Assembly (NCBI GenBank): GCA_001735895.1
Contig: DS021202.1
Location: 134,013 to 169,609, forward strand
Reading direction: 5' to 3'
Source: Olavius algarvensis Gamma 3 endosymbiont
Lineage (GTDB): Bacteria > Pseudomonadota > Gammaproteobacteria > GCA-001735895
DNA length: 35,597 nt
Below the pieces are notes generated by a model. The model was not told the DNA's origin and made no database searches. It saw nothing but the letters and a program-made list of their open reading frames with translations. The position numbers and the translations under genes are program-made. Below, one piece after another: positions 1 through 9,019 of the stretch. Position 1 is the first letter of the stretch, and the number at the start of each line of letters is the position of its first letter.

Positions 1-80
1 GACGGCATTGCCGCCGCCTCCCCGACACCAATGACCTTTATCACCGGGTCTTTGGAGTGTGAATCCATCAGTTCAAACAT
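1..80 (-). CDS. ftsZ: Cell division protein FtsZ, N-terminal fragment (runs off left edge, apparent frameshift)
   Basis: FtsZ is the tubulin-like GTPase that forms the division ring. Only the first codons are present. The start ATG is at 80-78 on the minus strand, and the peptide begins MFELMDSHSKDPVIKVIGVG, which is the typical proteobacterial FtsZ N-terminus. It lies 24 bp downstream of the ftsA stop, as expected for the end of a dcw cluster. After GVG the visible frame reads E-A-A-A-M-P instead of the expected G-G-G-G-N-A-V. Adding one C to the C4 run at 20-23 restores the family sequence exactly. I therefore read this as real ftsZ with a one-base deletion, most likely a consensus error at the contig edge. 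The rest of the gene is outside the window. Confidence 0.9.
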   Translation of the reverse strand, partial: MFELMDSHSKDPVIKVIGVGEAAAMP

Positions 81-104
81 GTTTTTGTCCTCTTGCATTT
101 AAAA

Positions 105-1340
105 TTAAAAATTACCCTGAAACCAGCTTTTCATGCGTGCTAAAAGACCGGCTTCGTTTTGATCGTCCAGTTGATAACCGGACAAGCCGGACTGTTGCTT
201 GTTTCCAAACAGCAACAGCCCAACACCTGTGGCATGAATCGGGTTGCGTACGACATCGACCAGCCCCGAAACATACTGCGGATAACCCAGTCGAACCGGC
301 ATGTGGAAAATCTCTTCCGCCAGTTCGATCGCGCCTTCCATTTTTGAACTACCGCCGGTCAGTACTACTCCGGCGGCGCATATTTCCTCGAACCCGCTGC
401 GGCGCAACTCCGCCTGCACCAGGCTCAACAATTCCTCGTAACGCGGCTCGACTACCTCGGCCAGCGTTTGCCGCGCCAGGCGCCGTGGTTCGCGGTCGCC
501 GACGCTGGGCACTTCGATGGTTTCGTCGTCGGCCGCCAGCTGACGCAATGCGCAGGCGTACTTAACCTTTAAATCGTTGGCGTACTGGGTCGGCGTGCGC
601 AATGCCACCGCGATGTCATTGGTCACCTGGTCGCCCGCTATCGGGATCACCGCGGTATGACGAATCGCGCCGTCGGAAAACACGGCAATATCGGTGGTGC
701 CGCCACCGATGTCGACCAGGCAGACGCCGAGCTCTTTTTCGTCTTCGGTCAGTACCGAACTGGCGGAAGCCAGCTGCTCGAGAATCACATCATCGACCTC
801 GAGACCGCAGCGGCGTACACATTTGATAATGTTCTGGGCCGCACTCACGGCGCCGCTTACCAGGTGTACCTTGGCCTCGAGGCGTACTCCGGACATGCTG
901 ATGGGATCGCGTATTCCCTCGGAGTTATCGATCACGAATTCCTGCGGTAACACGTGCAAGATGCGCTGGTCGGCCGGGATCGCGACGGCCTTGGCGGCAT
1001 CGATAACACGCGCCACATCCGCCGGAGTGACTTCCTTGTCCTTGATCGCAACAATGCCATGGGAATTGATGCTGCGAACATGGCTGCCGGCAATGCCGGC
1101 GTAAACCGAGCGGATCTGGCAGCCCGCCATCAATTCGGCTTCTTCGACCGCGCGTTGGATCGATTGCACCGTCGACTCGATATTGACCACGACACCTTTC
1201 TTCAGGCCGCGCGAAGGCTGCGTGCCGATGCCGATAATATCGATATCACCCTCGACGGTAACCTCCCCGACAATCGCCACCACCTTGGAGGTGCCGATAT
1301 CAAGCCCGACGATCAGGTTGCTCGACGTCTTTTTAGACAT
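105..1340 (-). CDS. ftsA: Cell division protein FtsA
   Basis: FtsA is an actin-fold ATPase that tethers FtsZ to the inner membrane and recruits later divisome proteins. I place the start at the ATG at 1340 (MSKKTSSNLIVGLDIGTSKV), giving 411 aa. A longer reading to 1406 adds 22 residues unlike the family. Visible motifs are the phosphate-1 loop GLDIGTSK (about residues 12-19), the phosphate-2 loop VDIGGGTTDIAVF (about 209-221), the adenosine motif GVVLTGGSSKMEGA, and a C-terminal amphipathic helix (ARMKSWFQGNF) that acts as the membrane anchor in this family. The start overlaps the ftsQ end by 8 nt, and ftsZ follows. It is of normal length and intact. Confidence 0.97.
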   Translation of the reverse strand: MSKKTSSNLIVGLDIGTSKVVAIVGEVTVEGDIDIIGIGTQPSRGLKKGVVVNIESTVQSIQRAVEEAELMAGCQIRSVYAGIAGSHVRSINSHGIVAIKDKEVTPADVARVIDAAKAVAIPADQRILHVLPQEFVIDNSEGIRDPISMSGVRLEAKVHLVSGAVSAAQNIIKCVRRCGLEVDDVILEQLASASSVLTEDEKELGVCLVDIGGGTTDIAVFSDGAIRHTAVIPIAGDQVTNDIAVALRTPTQYANDLKVKYACALRQLAADDETIEVPSVGDREPRRLARQTLAEVVEPRYEELLSLVQAELRRSGFEEICAAGVVLTGGSSKMEGAIELAEEIFHMPVRLGYPQYVSGLVDVVRNPIHATGVGLLLFGNKQQSGLSGYQLDDQNEAGLLARMKSWFQGNF

Positions 1341-2130
1341 TGCTGTTACTCCAGATCGATGCTTTGTCGCGCCCCTGCAGCAGCTCTTTTTTCCAGGCAA
1401 CGGCAAAACCGTTGCTGTAGCGCAGGTCGAGACGCCGAATCTGTTCGCGCCGGGGCAGGATTTGTTCCAGGTATATGCTGACCAGGCGATCGATTTTGCG
1501 ATCGATATCCTGCCGCCCGAGTTTGATCTTCAAACCGTTGATCAATTCGACATCGAGCGCGCCACGACTGTCGACACGCAACGCCAGTAGCCGCTCATCG
1601 ACGCTGTCAAAGCGCGCCTGCAGCGCGTAAAACCGATGCAGCGCCCATTGCGGTCGATGGCTGGCGGCATGCACGATCGGCAAATGCGCGAACAAGGTGG
1701 TATCGGCCGGGTAAACGCTGGCCGTATCACTCAGCAGGTGGCCTTCATCCCAGCGCGCCACCGGTTGCTTTTCAATAATCGTAACGCGCAGCTTGTCGGG
1801 CCAGATGCGGCGCACCGAAACCGATTCGGTCCAGGACTTCTGATGCAACAATTGCTGTAGTTGATGAATGTCGAGCGAAAAGAAACCTTGACCGAGGTAC
1901 TGCTGCAGCGCTTGTTCTACTTCCGCCTGATCGAGGTTTTCGAAGCTTCCGCCTAATTGGATCGCACGGATCGGTAACATTTCGTCGGCCCGCGTCAGCG
2001 AGTAGCCCGCGAGGACCAGCGGCAACAGCAGGAATATCCAGTTGTAGGATTTGCGCCACTGTAACGAACTCGCCTGCGAGGCCGGTGTGGTACGCTTTGC
2101 CTGGGCGCTCCGTTTGCGAAATTTAAACAT
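1333..2130 (-). CDS. ftsQ: Cell division protein FtsQ
   Basis: FtsQ is a bitopic inner-membrane divisome protein that links early components to FtsL/FtsB and FtsI/FtsW. The 265-aa product has a basic cytoplasmic N-terminus (about residues 1-30), one membrane segment (about 31-46, IFLLLPLVLAGYSL), then a periplasmic POTRA domain beginning around MLPIRAIQLGG with the family-typical WPDKLRVTIIEKQPVARW stretch. That is followed by the FtsQ beta domain. It overlaps ddlB by 8 nt and ftsA by 8 nt, so translation is probably coupled. The start is ATG. Confidence 0.95.
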   Translation of the reverse strand: MFKFRKRSAQAKRTTPASQASSLQWRKSYNWIFLLLPLVLAGYSLTRADEMLPIRAIQLGGSFENLDQAEVEQALQQYLGQGFFSLDIHQLQQLLHQKSWTESVSVRRIWPDKLRVTIIEKQPVARWDEGHLLSDTASVYPADTTLFAHLPIVHAASHRPQWALHRFYALQARFDSVDERLLALRVDSRGALDVELINGLKIKLGRQDIDRKIDRLVSIYLEQILPRREQIRRLDLRYSNGFAVAWKKELLQGRDKASIWSNSNV

Positions 2131-3082
2131 CGGCGCCCCCTCGTGTCAGCGTTGCTTCGAGAATCTTGAGTACCAAATCGGGCATTTCCAAGCCGGCGGC
2201 GCGTCCGGCCATCGGCACCAGGCTGTGATCGGTCATGCCGGGAACGGTATTGACTTCGATCACCCAAGGCTGCTGCTGCGCATCGAGCATAAGGTCGACC
2301 CGGCCCCAGTCGCTAACACGGGTTGCCCTGATGGTTCGTCTGACGAGGTCGTTGATTTCATTCACCTTATCGTCGTCGAGGCCGCTGGGGCAGGTATAAT
2401 TGGTATCATCGGCCAGGTACTTGGCCTCGTAATCGTAAAATTCACGCGGCGTATCGAGCTTGATCAACGGCAGCACCTGGTCGCCGATGAAGGCGGCGGT
2501 GTATTCGTCGCCGTCGATGAATTTTTCGGCGAACACGGCGCCGTAGCGGCGTGCCTTTTTCCAGGCGGGGAGCAGATCGTCGGCCGCATGCACCGGGGTC
2601 ATACCGATACTTGATCCCTCCAATACCGGCTTTACGAATACCGGCAATCCAAATTCCGCCAATAATCGCTCACAGTCGGCCGCGCGATGCAATTCGATGA
2701 AATCGGGGGTCGGAATTCCGCTGCAGCGGATTACTTTTTTGGTCAATACCTTGTCCATGGTCAAGGCCAACGCGACGACGCAGCTACCGGTACTCGGCAG
2801 GCCGAGCAAGTCCAGCACGGCGCGAATGGTGCCGTCCTCGCCGCCGCGTCCGTGCAGCAAATTGAACACCCGGTCAACTTCGAGGTCCGCGAGTTGATGG
2901 AAGGCAGGCGCCTGCAAGTCCACCGGAATCGCGTCGACACCGGCTTCGAGCAGGGCCTGATACACCGCGTTGCCGCTGTTCAGAGAAACTTCGCGTTCGG
3001 CGGAATCGCCGCCCATTAACACCGCCACACGGCCGCATTTCTCGGCCGCGCCGACGGCGGGTTTCGATAAAATCATGCTCAT
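2123..3082 (-). CDS. ddlB: D-alanine--D-alanine ligase
   Basis: This enzyme joins two D-alanines using ATP to make the dipeptide that MurF adds to the peptidoglycan precursor. The 319-aa protein has the ATP-grasp layout of Ddl: an N-terminal MGGDSAEREVSLNSG motif, HGRGGEDGTIRAVLDLLGLP, the grasp lysine in VFVKPVLEGSSIGM, and the metal- and substrate-binding end IEVNTVPGMTDHSLVPMAG. The start is ATG at 3082; an in-frame ATG two codons later is an alternative. It overlaps the murB stop by 4 nt and ftsQ by 8 nt. Its position between murB and ftsQ is the usual ddlB position. Confidence 0.97.
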   Translation of the reverse strand: MSMILSKPAVGAAEKCGRVAVLMGGDSAEREVSLNSGNAVYQALLEAGVDAIPVDLQAPAFHQLADLEVDRVFNLLHGRGGEDGTIRAVLDLLGLPSTGSCVVALALTMDKVLTKKVIRCSGIPTPDFIELHRAADCERLLAEFGLPVFVKPVLEGSSIGMTPVHAADDLLPAWKKARRYGAVFAEKFIDGDEYTAAFIGDQVLPLIKLDTPREFYDYEAKYLADDTNYTCPSGLDDDKVNEINDLVRRTIRATRVSDWGRVDLMLDAQQQPWVIEVNTVPGMTDHSLVPMAGRAAGLEMPDLVLKILEATLTRGGADV

Positions 3083-3972
3083 CGGCTTTCACCCACGATG
3101 CGTACCTCGGTTTCCAGCTGCACCCCGAACCGGTCCTTTACCCGGCGGCGTACATGTTCGATCAGCGCTTCGACATCGCCGGCGGTGGCGGTTTCATTGC
3201 TGATGATAAAATTGGCGTGCTTATCCGATACGCAGGCGCCCCCGAGGCAGAAACCCTTGAGACCCGCGGCCTCGATCAGCTGCGCCGCGTGTTTCCCCGG
3301 TGGATTCTTGAATACCGAACCGCAGGAGGGCTGACCGATCGGTTGCGTGGCGTTGCGTTGCTGCAATAACTCGCGGATGTTGGAAGCTTCATCGGCGGCG
3401 CGTTGCTCGAAGCGAAATACGGCGGCGGCGAACCATTCCTTTGGCGGCAGGTCGACATGACGATAGCCAATCCCGAAATCCTGCGGCCCGCGCTCGGTTA
3501 ACTGACCGCGCCGATCGATCATGACGGCCTGCTCTACGACGGCCCAGGTTTCACCTCCGAAAGCCCCCGCATTCATCGTCAGCGCGCCACCGATCGTACC
3601 CGGAATCCCGGCAAAGAAATCGGCGCCCGCCAGTCCGTTTTTATGGCAAAACCGGGCCAGTTTGGCGCAGCTGATTCCACATTCGGCATAGACCTTGCCA
3701 TCGTCCCGCAAGTGAATTTCATTGAGCGCATTCAGCGGTGCGACCACCTGGCCGCGGATACCGCCATCACGCACCAGTAGATTACTGCCCAAACCAACCC
3801 AAAGCAGCTCGACATCGGCATCGAGACCGGCCAGAAAAGCCTGCAAATCCGCCAGATCGAGCGGCACGTAGTAGCGATCCGCGGGACCGCCCAACCGCCA
3901 ACTGGTATGTTTTGACATGGGTTCGTCGAACAATAACCTGCCGCGAGGTGGATATTCAGTAGCCACGTTCAT
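3079..3972 (-). CDS. murB: UDP-N-acetylenolpyruvoylglucosamine reductase MurB
   Basis: MurB is a cytoplasmic FAD enzyme that reduces UDP-GlcNAc-enolpyruvate to UDP-MurNAc with NADPH. The 297-aa protein shows the FAD-binding loop LGSNLLVRDGGIRG, GIPGTIGGALTMNAGAFGGE, the catalytic-serine region SCGSVFKNPPG, SDKHANFIIS, and a terminal LETEVRIVG carrying the conserved Glu. Its short length fits the shorter (type II) MurB proteins rather than the longer E. coli type. The gene sits inside the dcw cluster between murC and ddlB, which is common in gammaproteobacteria other than enterics. It overlaps both neighbours by 4 nt. Confidence 0.96.
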   Translation of the reverse strand: MNVATEYPPRGRLLFDEPMSKHTSWRLGGPADRYYVPLDLADLQAFLAGLDADVELLWVGLGSNLLVRDGGIRGQVVAPLNALNEIHLRDDGKVYAECGISCAKLARFCHKNGLAGADFFAGIPGTIGGALTMNAGAFGGETWAVVEQAVMIDRRGQLTERGPQDFGIGYRHVDLPPKEWFAAAVFRFEQRAADEASNIRELLQQRNATQPIGQPSCGSVFKNPPGKHAAQLIEAAGLKGFCLGGACVSDKHANFIISNETATAGDVEALIEHVRRRVKDRFGVQLETEVRIVGESR

Positions 3973-5396
3973 TTACCCTTCCCGGCCGGCTGATGCTGCG
4001 CCAGAAACTCAGCCGACCAGGCGCCGATGCTACCGGCGCCGAGAGTGACGAATATATCGCCGTCCTGCAGTACGGTCTCCACCACCTGATCGAGGCCTTC
4101 CAGATTTTCGACAAACACCGGGTCGACCTGACCGCAGCCGCGAATAGAGCGCGCCAGTGCGCGACCGTCGGCATCCTTGATATGGCTCTCTCCCGCCGGG
4201 TAGACGTCGAGCAGGATCAACCGATCGGCTTCGGACAAGACCTGGCTGAAGTCTTCGAACAAATCCCGGGTACGTGTATAGCGATGCGGCTGAAACAATA
4301 CCGTGAGTCGTTTATCGGGCCAGGCCGCGCGGATGCCGTCGAGGGTCGCCGCGATTTCGTTCGGATGATGACCATAGTCATCGATATGCATAATCCGGCC
4401 GTTTGCCACGCTGAGGTTTTCGCTGATCTGACAACGGCGACCGATACCGGAAAAGTCGACCAGCGCAGCGCGAATCGCTTGCGGCGAAACTCCGAGCTCC
4501 CAGGCGATGCCGACTGCGGCGGTGGCGTTCAACACGTTATGTTTGCCGGTCAGGTTGAGCTCGATTTCGAGCGCTGCGTCGTTATCGGGCAAGTGCACCT
4601 TGAAGTGGGTGCTCGCACCCTGGGCCCGGATATCGGTAATCCTTACATCGGCCTCCTCGGCCTCGCCATAGGTCAACAGCGGGCGCGCCACCTGGTCGAT
4701 GATTTCGCACACCACAGGGTCGTCGATACACAGTACCGCGAGCCCATAAAACGGCAGGTGATGTAGAAATTCGACGAAAGTCTGCTTGAGCCGCTCAAAA
4801 TCGCCCTCGTAAGTCGATAGATGATCGTTGTCGATATTGGTGACAATCGCCATCATCGGCTGCAGATACAAAAAGGACGCATCGCTCTCGTCCGCCTCGG
4901 CCACCAGATAATCACTCAGGCCCAGCCTGGCATGTCTGCCGGAGCTAATCAGCTGGCCGCCGATGACGTAGGTGGGATCGATATCGCCACTGGCAAGCAC
5001 GCTGGCCACCAGGCTGGTCGTGGTGGTTTTGCCGTGGGTGCCGGCAACCGCGATCCCGCGCCGAAAACGCATCAGCTCAGCCAGCATTTCAGCGCGCCGC
5101 ACCACCGGGATCCGCAGCTCGCGCGCGGCTTCTATTTCCGGATTGTCGGCATCGATGGCGCTCGACACCACCACTACATGCGCCTCGGCGATATTGTCGC
5201 TGTGATGCCCGATAGCGACCTCGATACCGAGATCGCGCAAATGCCTAACCATTGCGTTTTCGGCGATGTCGGAGCCGCTGATGCGATAGTTCAGGTTATG
5301 AAACACCTCGGCGATACCGCTCATGCCGACGCCGCCGATTCCGGTGAAATGAATATTGCGTATGCGCCGCATGAAATGTTTGGAACTCACCGTCAT
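3969..5396 (-). CDS. murC: UDP-N-acetylmuramate--L-alanine ligase MurC
   Basis: MurC adds L-alanine to UDP-MurNAc, the first step of the stem peptide, in the cytoplasm. The 475-aa protein has an N-terminal Rossmann domain (FTGIGGVGMSGIAEV), the Mur-ligase P-loop GTHGKTTTTSLVA, the central EADESDASF stretch, and DDYGHHPNEIAATL, typical of MurC. The start is ATG at 5396. Its 3' end overlaps the murB start by 4 nt and its own start overlaps the murG stop by 4 nt. Confidence 0.97.
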   Translation of the reverse strand: MTVSSKHFMRRIRNIHFTGIGGVGMSGIAEVFHNLNYRISGSDIAENAMVRHLRDLGIEVAIGHHSDNIAEAHVVVVSSAIDADNPEIEAARELRIPVVRRAEMLAELMRFRRGIAVAGTHGKTTTTSLVASVLASGDIDPTYVIGGQLISSGRHARLGLSDYLVAEADESDASFLYLQPMMAIVTNIDNDHLSTYEGDFERLKQTFVEFLHHLPFYGLAVLCIDDPVVCEIIDQVARPLLTYGEAEEADVRITDIRAQGASTHFKVHLPDNDAALEIELNLTGKHNVLNATAAVGIAWELGVSPQAIRAALVDFSGIGRRCQISENLSVANGRIMHIDDYGHHPNEIAATLDGIRAAWPDKRLTVLFQPHRYTRTRDLFEDFSQVLSEADRLILLDVYPAGESHIKDADGRALARSIRGCGQVDPVFVENLEGLDQVVETVLQDGDIFVTLGAGSIGAWSAEFLAQHQPAGKGK

Positions 5397-6487
5397 GAGC
5401 GCGCTCCCGCAACGATCTCCGAGGCCAGGCGCTCGGTCGCATCAGCCTGGAAACAGGCCCGGGCGTTAACGCCCATTTCCACCAGTACCGGACGATTCTG
5501 CTGGAAGAACTTTAACTTGAGCGCCAGGTTTTCGGCGCTGAGTTGCGCTTCTGCAAGAATTTGAGCGGCCTTACCGGATTCGAGAAAAAGCGCATTATGA
5601 TACTGGTGATCGTCGACCGCGTAGGGAAATGGAATCAGTAGGGCTGCGACGCCGGTCGCAGCCAGCTCCGTCAGCGTAAGCGCTCCGGCGCGGCAAACCA
5701 CCAGGTCCGCCCAGACATAAGCCGCCGGCATGTCTTCGATAAAGTCGACCACTTCGGCATCGACGCCCGCAGCGGCATAATTTTGTCGACAATCCTGTAG
5801 ATGCTTGTCGCCGCACTGATGCCAGACGCGGGGGCGTTGATCCCGATCCAGTAAGGCGATAGCCGCCGGCAGAAAGCGATTCAGCGCTGCCGCGCCGAGG
5901 CTGCCGCCGATCACCAGCAGCTGCAGCGGGGAGTCCATCCGCGCTTGCAGGCGCGCCGCCGGATCGCCCTGTGCCGCGAAGCTCGCGCGCAACGGGTTAC
6001 CGATGCACTCGCTGCGCGGCACGCCTTGCGCGGCATCCGGAAAGGCAAAATAATTAGCTGTCGCCAATCGGCCGAGTAGGCGATTGGTCAGGCCGGCAAT
6101 GGCGTTTTGTTCGTGCAAAAACAGTGGGATGTCGAGCAGCCAGGCCATCAGACCGCCGGGGCCGGAAACGAAACCGCCCATACCGAGTACCGCCTTTGGC
6201 CGGGTGCGACGCAACACGCATAGCGCCTGCCAACAGGCGCGCATCAGCCTGAACGGCGCCAGCATCAGCGTTATCAAACCCTTACCCCGCAAACCCTGCA
6301 CGTTGAGCCATTCGATGGCAAAGTCCGCCGCGGGCACCACGCGCGCTTCGAGCCCGGCGCGGGTACCCAGCCAGATGACGTTTTCACCGCGCTGGCGCAG
6401 GTTTTCAGCCACCGCTAACGCCGGGAACACGTGTCCGCCGGTACCCCCGGCCATCACTAGAATCGGCTTTTGCAGAGTCGTGCTCAT
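5393..6487 (-). CDS. murG: UDP-GlcNAc:lipid I N-acetylglucosaminyltransferase MurG
   Basis: MurG is a peripheral membrane GT-B enzyme that adds GlcNAc to lipid I to make lipid II. The 364-aa protein opens with the glycine-rich loop MAGGTGGHVFPALAVAENL, carries a second loop GGSLGAAALN that starts the C-terminal domain, and has the nucleotide-sugar site CRAGALTLTELAATGV followed by PFPYAVDDHQYHNA. Length and motif order are normal. It overlaps ftsW and murC by 4 nt each, in the standard ftsW-murG-murC order. Confidence 0.97.
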   Translation of the reverse strand: MSTTLQKPILVMAGGTGGHVFPALAVAENLRQRGENVIWLGTRAGLEARVVPAADFAIEWLNVQGLRGKGLITLMLAPFRLMRACWQALCVLRRTRPKAVLGMGGFVSGPGGLMAWLLDIPLFLHEQNAIAGLTNRLLGRLATANYFAFPDAAQGVPRSECIGNPLRASFAAQGDPAARLQARMDSPLQLLVIGGSLGAAALNRFLPAAIALLDRDQRPRVWHQCGDKHLQDCRQNYAAAGVDAEVVDFIEDMPAAYVWADLVVCRAGALTLTELAATGVAALLIPFPYAVDDHQYHNALFLESGKAAQILAEAQLSAENLALKLKFFQQNRPVLVEMGVNARACFQADATERLASEIVAGARS

Positions 6488-7683
6488 CTGCGCTTCACCG
6501 CTTTGCCGCGCGGTGCCCCGGGAGCATCGGCCTGCTGGTATTCATAATAGACCCGTAACACCAAACCGACCGCAAAAGACATGCTGAGAATCGAATTGCC
6601 GCCATAGCTGATGAACGGCAGAGTCAAGCCCTTGGTCGGTAAGGCGCCCATATTGACGCCGATATTGATGACCGCCTGCAGGGTGATAAGCAGCCCGACA
6701 CCGTAGGCCAGGTAGGCGGCGAAGGCCTGCTGTTTTAGCAAGACCATTTTTGCAATCGAAAAACAGCGCAGCGCAAACAGGGCAAACAATCCGATCAGCA
6801 AGACTTGACCGACGAGACCGAATTCTTCGGCGAAGATAGCAAACATGAAATCCGTATGCGCTTCCGGCAGGTAAAACAATTTCTGTATGCTGCCGCCCAG
6901 ACCGGTGCCGAACCAGCCGCCGCTGCCGATGGCGATCAGCGATTGCGTCAACTGGAATCCGCTGTTGAAAGGGTCGGCCCAGGGATCGATAAAGGACGTG
7001 ATACGCGCCAGGCGATAAGGCGATGACACCGCCAGCAAACCCATGATGCACAGGGTACCGATGACGAACAGAATAAACTGCCCGAAACGCACGCCGCCCA
7101 GGAAAATCAGGCCCAGTCCGGTCATCAGCAATACCGCCGCCGCACCAAAATCGGGCTCCAGCACCAGTAGGCCGCTGGCCACCGCGAGAATCAACATCGG
7201 CTTGACGAACCCCATGGTATTGGTTTGCACTTCATCGCTGCGCCGGATCAGGTAGCCGCTCAGGTAGATGATCAGAAACAGCTTGGCGACTTCCGAAACC
7301 TGGAAAGTAAAAAGGCCGAAATTCAGCCAGCGGGTGCTGCCGTTGACGGTATGTCCGACCCCGGGGAGCAACACGGCGGCGAGCAATATGATTGAACCCA
7401 GCATCAACGCCATGCCGTAATTTTTCCAGAACTCGAGCGGGATTTTGCAGGCAAACCACATCAAGGCCAGGCTCAGCAGAATGCGTAAGAACTGACGCTT
7501 GGCATAATAGAACGGGTCCAGGGTCTGTTGATCGGCAATCCCGATCGACGCCGAGGCCACCATCACCAGGCCGATGCAGATCAGCGTCAGATATATCAGT
7601 AGAATGACGCGATCGTACTCCGGCGCCAGCGCCGGCTCCGCCCTGGCGGCCAGCTGCGCGGTCTTGATCGCTTGACTAGTCAT
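6484..7683 (-). CDS. ftsW: Peptidoglycan glycosyltransferase FtsW (SEDS family)
   Basis: FtsW is the multi-pass SEDS glycan polymerase that works with FtsI at the septum. I start it at the ATG at 7683 (MTSQAIKTAQLAARAEP), giving 399 aa. The open frame continues upstream to 7926, but that part lies inside murD and has no FtsW-like sequence. About ten hydrophobic segments are visible. Family motifs are the EPDFGAAAVLLMTGL segment, WFGTGLGGSIQKLFYLPEAH with the HTDFMFA continuation, and ALPTKGLTLPFISYGGNS near the C-terminus. It overlaps murD by 8 nt and murG by 4 nt. Confidence 0.96.
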   Translation of the reverse strand: MTSQAIKTAQLAARAEPALAPEYDRVILLIYLTLICIGLVMVASASIGIADQQTLDPFYYAKRQFLRILLSLALMWFACKIPLEFWKNYGMALMLGSIILLAAVLLPGVGHTVNGSTRWLNFGLFTFQVSEVAKLFLIIYLSGYLIRRSDEVQTNTMGFVKPMLILAVASGLLVLEPDFGAAAVLLMTGLGLIFLGGVRFGQFILFVIGTLCIMGLLAVSSPYRLARITSFIDPWADPFNSGFQLTQSLIAIGSGGWFGTGLGGSIQKLFYLPEAHTDFMFAIFAEEFGLVGQVLLIGLFALFALRCFSIAKMVLLKQQAFAAYLAYGVGLLITLQAVINIGVNMGALPTKGLTLPFISYGGNSILSMSFAVGLVLRVYYEYQQADAPGAPRGKAVKRR

Positions 7684-9019
7684 GCGCAAGCTCCCGCACC
7701 CGCTGCATGAAATCGTCACCGCGCTGTTCGAACTTCTGGTACATGTCGAAACTGGCGCAGGCCGGCGCCAGCAGCACGCAATCGCCGGCGCGAGCGAACT
7801 CATGCGCCCGTTGCACCGCCGCGCGCATGTCTCGCACGCATTCAATTTCCGCGGCGCCATCCCAGGCCTGTTGCAGGCGCGCTGCATCTTCGCCGAGCAA
7901 TAGCACTCGTTTGACGCGTTCGCCAATGGTAGCGCGCATGACCGACATATCCGCTCCCTTCGACTGCCCTCCGGCGATCAGAATCACCGGTCGATCCCGA
8001 CCTTCGATCGACGCCTTGGCGGCGCCGACGTTGGTCGCCTTGGAATCGTTTATCCATTCCACGCTTTCGATTTCGGCCACCCATTGGCCGCGATGAGGGA
8101 TGCCGCTAAATTCGCGCAGCGTCTCGACTATCGCCGTCCGCGAAATTCCCAGACTGCAAGCGATCGCCATCGCCGCGAGGCAGTTGGCCCAGTTATGGCG
8201 GCCACCGAGTTTGAGTTGATCGACCTTGAGCCAGGCTTCGGCGCCGCGTCCAAGCCAGTAACCGTTATTTTCGATCAGCCGAAATTCGGCGTCGGAGTGC
8301 GGATCGAGGCTAAAACACAAATCGTCGGCGTCATGCCGGGTCGCCGCATCATCCAGATTGCTGACGCACAGGTCGGCGTTGTGATAGATATGAAGCTTGG
8401 CCTGGATATACTCGTTATAATCGGCATAACGATCGAGGTGGTCTTCGCACAGGTTGAGCACGGTTGCGACCCGCGGCCGTAACGAGGTCGTGGTCTCGAG
8501 TTGGTAGCTGGATAATTCGAGTACGTAATAGTCGGCATCCTGCGCCAGTAGGTCAAGCGCGGCAGTGCCGATATTGCCGCCGACGGCGACCTTGTTTTGA
8601 GCGCGCGCGATCATGGCGCCGACCAGCGTGGTTACCGTGCTCTTACCGTTGGATCCGGTAATCGCAATAACCGGTTTTGTTACCAGTCGCGCGAACAGCT
8701 CGATATCGCCGAGCACTGTCTTGCCCGCAGCGGCGGCGGCGATCAATTCGGGTTGACGGATCGATAGACCCGGACTGACGACAATAACTTCGGCCCAGTC
8801 GATTAATTCGGCGGCCAGCGCCCCGCCCTGAAAATCGACTGCTTCGAAGCGGGATTTCAACTGTCCCAGGTAGGGCGGTATATCCCGCGTATCCTGGATG
8901 CGGCAGCGAAAACCATGTTCGAGCAGATAGGTCGCCACCGAAAAGCCGGTCAGACCCAGGCCGACTATCAGATAGTTGACGTCTTCTAGCGCTGTTGATT
9001 GTCGACTCACGTTCAGCAT
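7676..9019 (-). CDS. murD: UDP-N-acetylmuramoylalanine--D-glutamate ligase MurD
   Basis: MurD adds D-glutamate to UDP-MurNAc-L-Ala. The chosen start is the ATG at 9019 ([20 protein letters not shown]), giving 447 aa. This start shares one base with the mraY stop (TAATG), so it is probably coupled; a longer frame to 9076 would lie inside mraY. Motifs are the N-terminal nucleotide-binding loop VGLGLTGFSVATYLL, the P-loop ITGSNGKSTVTTLVG, ELSSYQLETT, CEDHLDRY, and WINDSKATNVGAA. The gene is intact and of usual length. Confidence 0.96.
   Translation of the reverse strand: MLNVSRQSTALEDVNYLIVGLGLTGFSVATYLLEHGFRCRIQDTRDIPPYLGQLKSRFEAVDFQGGALAAELIDWAEVIVVSPGLSIRQPELIAAAAAGKTVLGDIELFARLVTKPVIAITGSNGKSTVTTLVGAMIARAQNKVAVGGNIGTAALDLLAQDADYYVLELSSYQLETTTSLRPRVATVLNLCEDHLDRYADYNEYIQAKLHIYHNADLCVSNLDDAATRHDADDLCFSLDPHSDAEFRLIENNGYWLGRGAEAWLKVDQLKLGGRHNWANCLAAMAIACSLGISRTAIVETLREFSGIPHRGQWVAEIESVEWINDSKATNVGAAKASIEGRDRPVILIAGGQSKGADMSVMRATIGERVKRVLLLGEDAARLQQAWDGAAEIECVRDMRAAVQRAHEFARAGDCVLLAPACASFDMYQKFEQRGDDFMQRVRELAHD

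Noticed and set aside
6484..7926. FtsW with an 81-residue N-terminal extension
   Set aside because: The extension lies antiparallel to nothing but in another frame of murD, is Cys/Arg rich and unlike FtsW; the ATG at 7683 overlaps the murD stop by 8 nt as elsewhere in the cluster.
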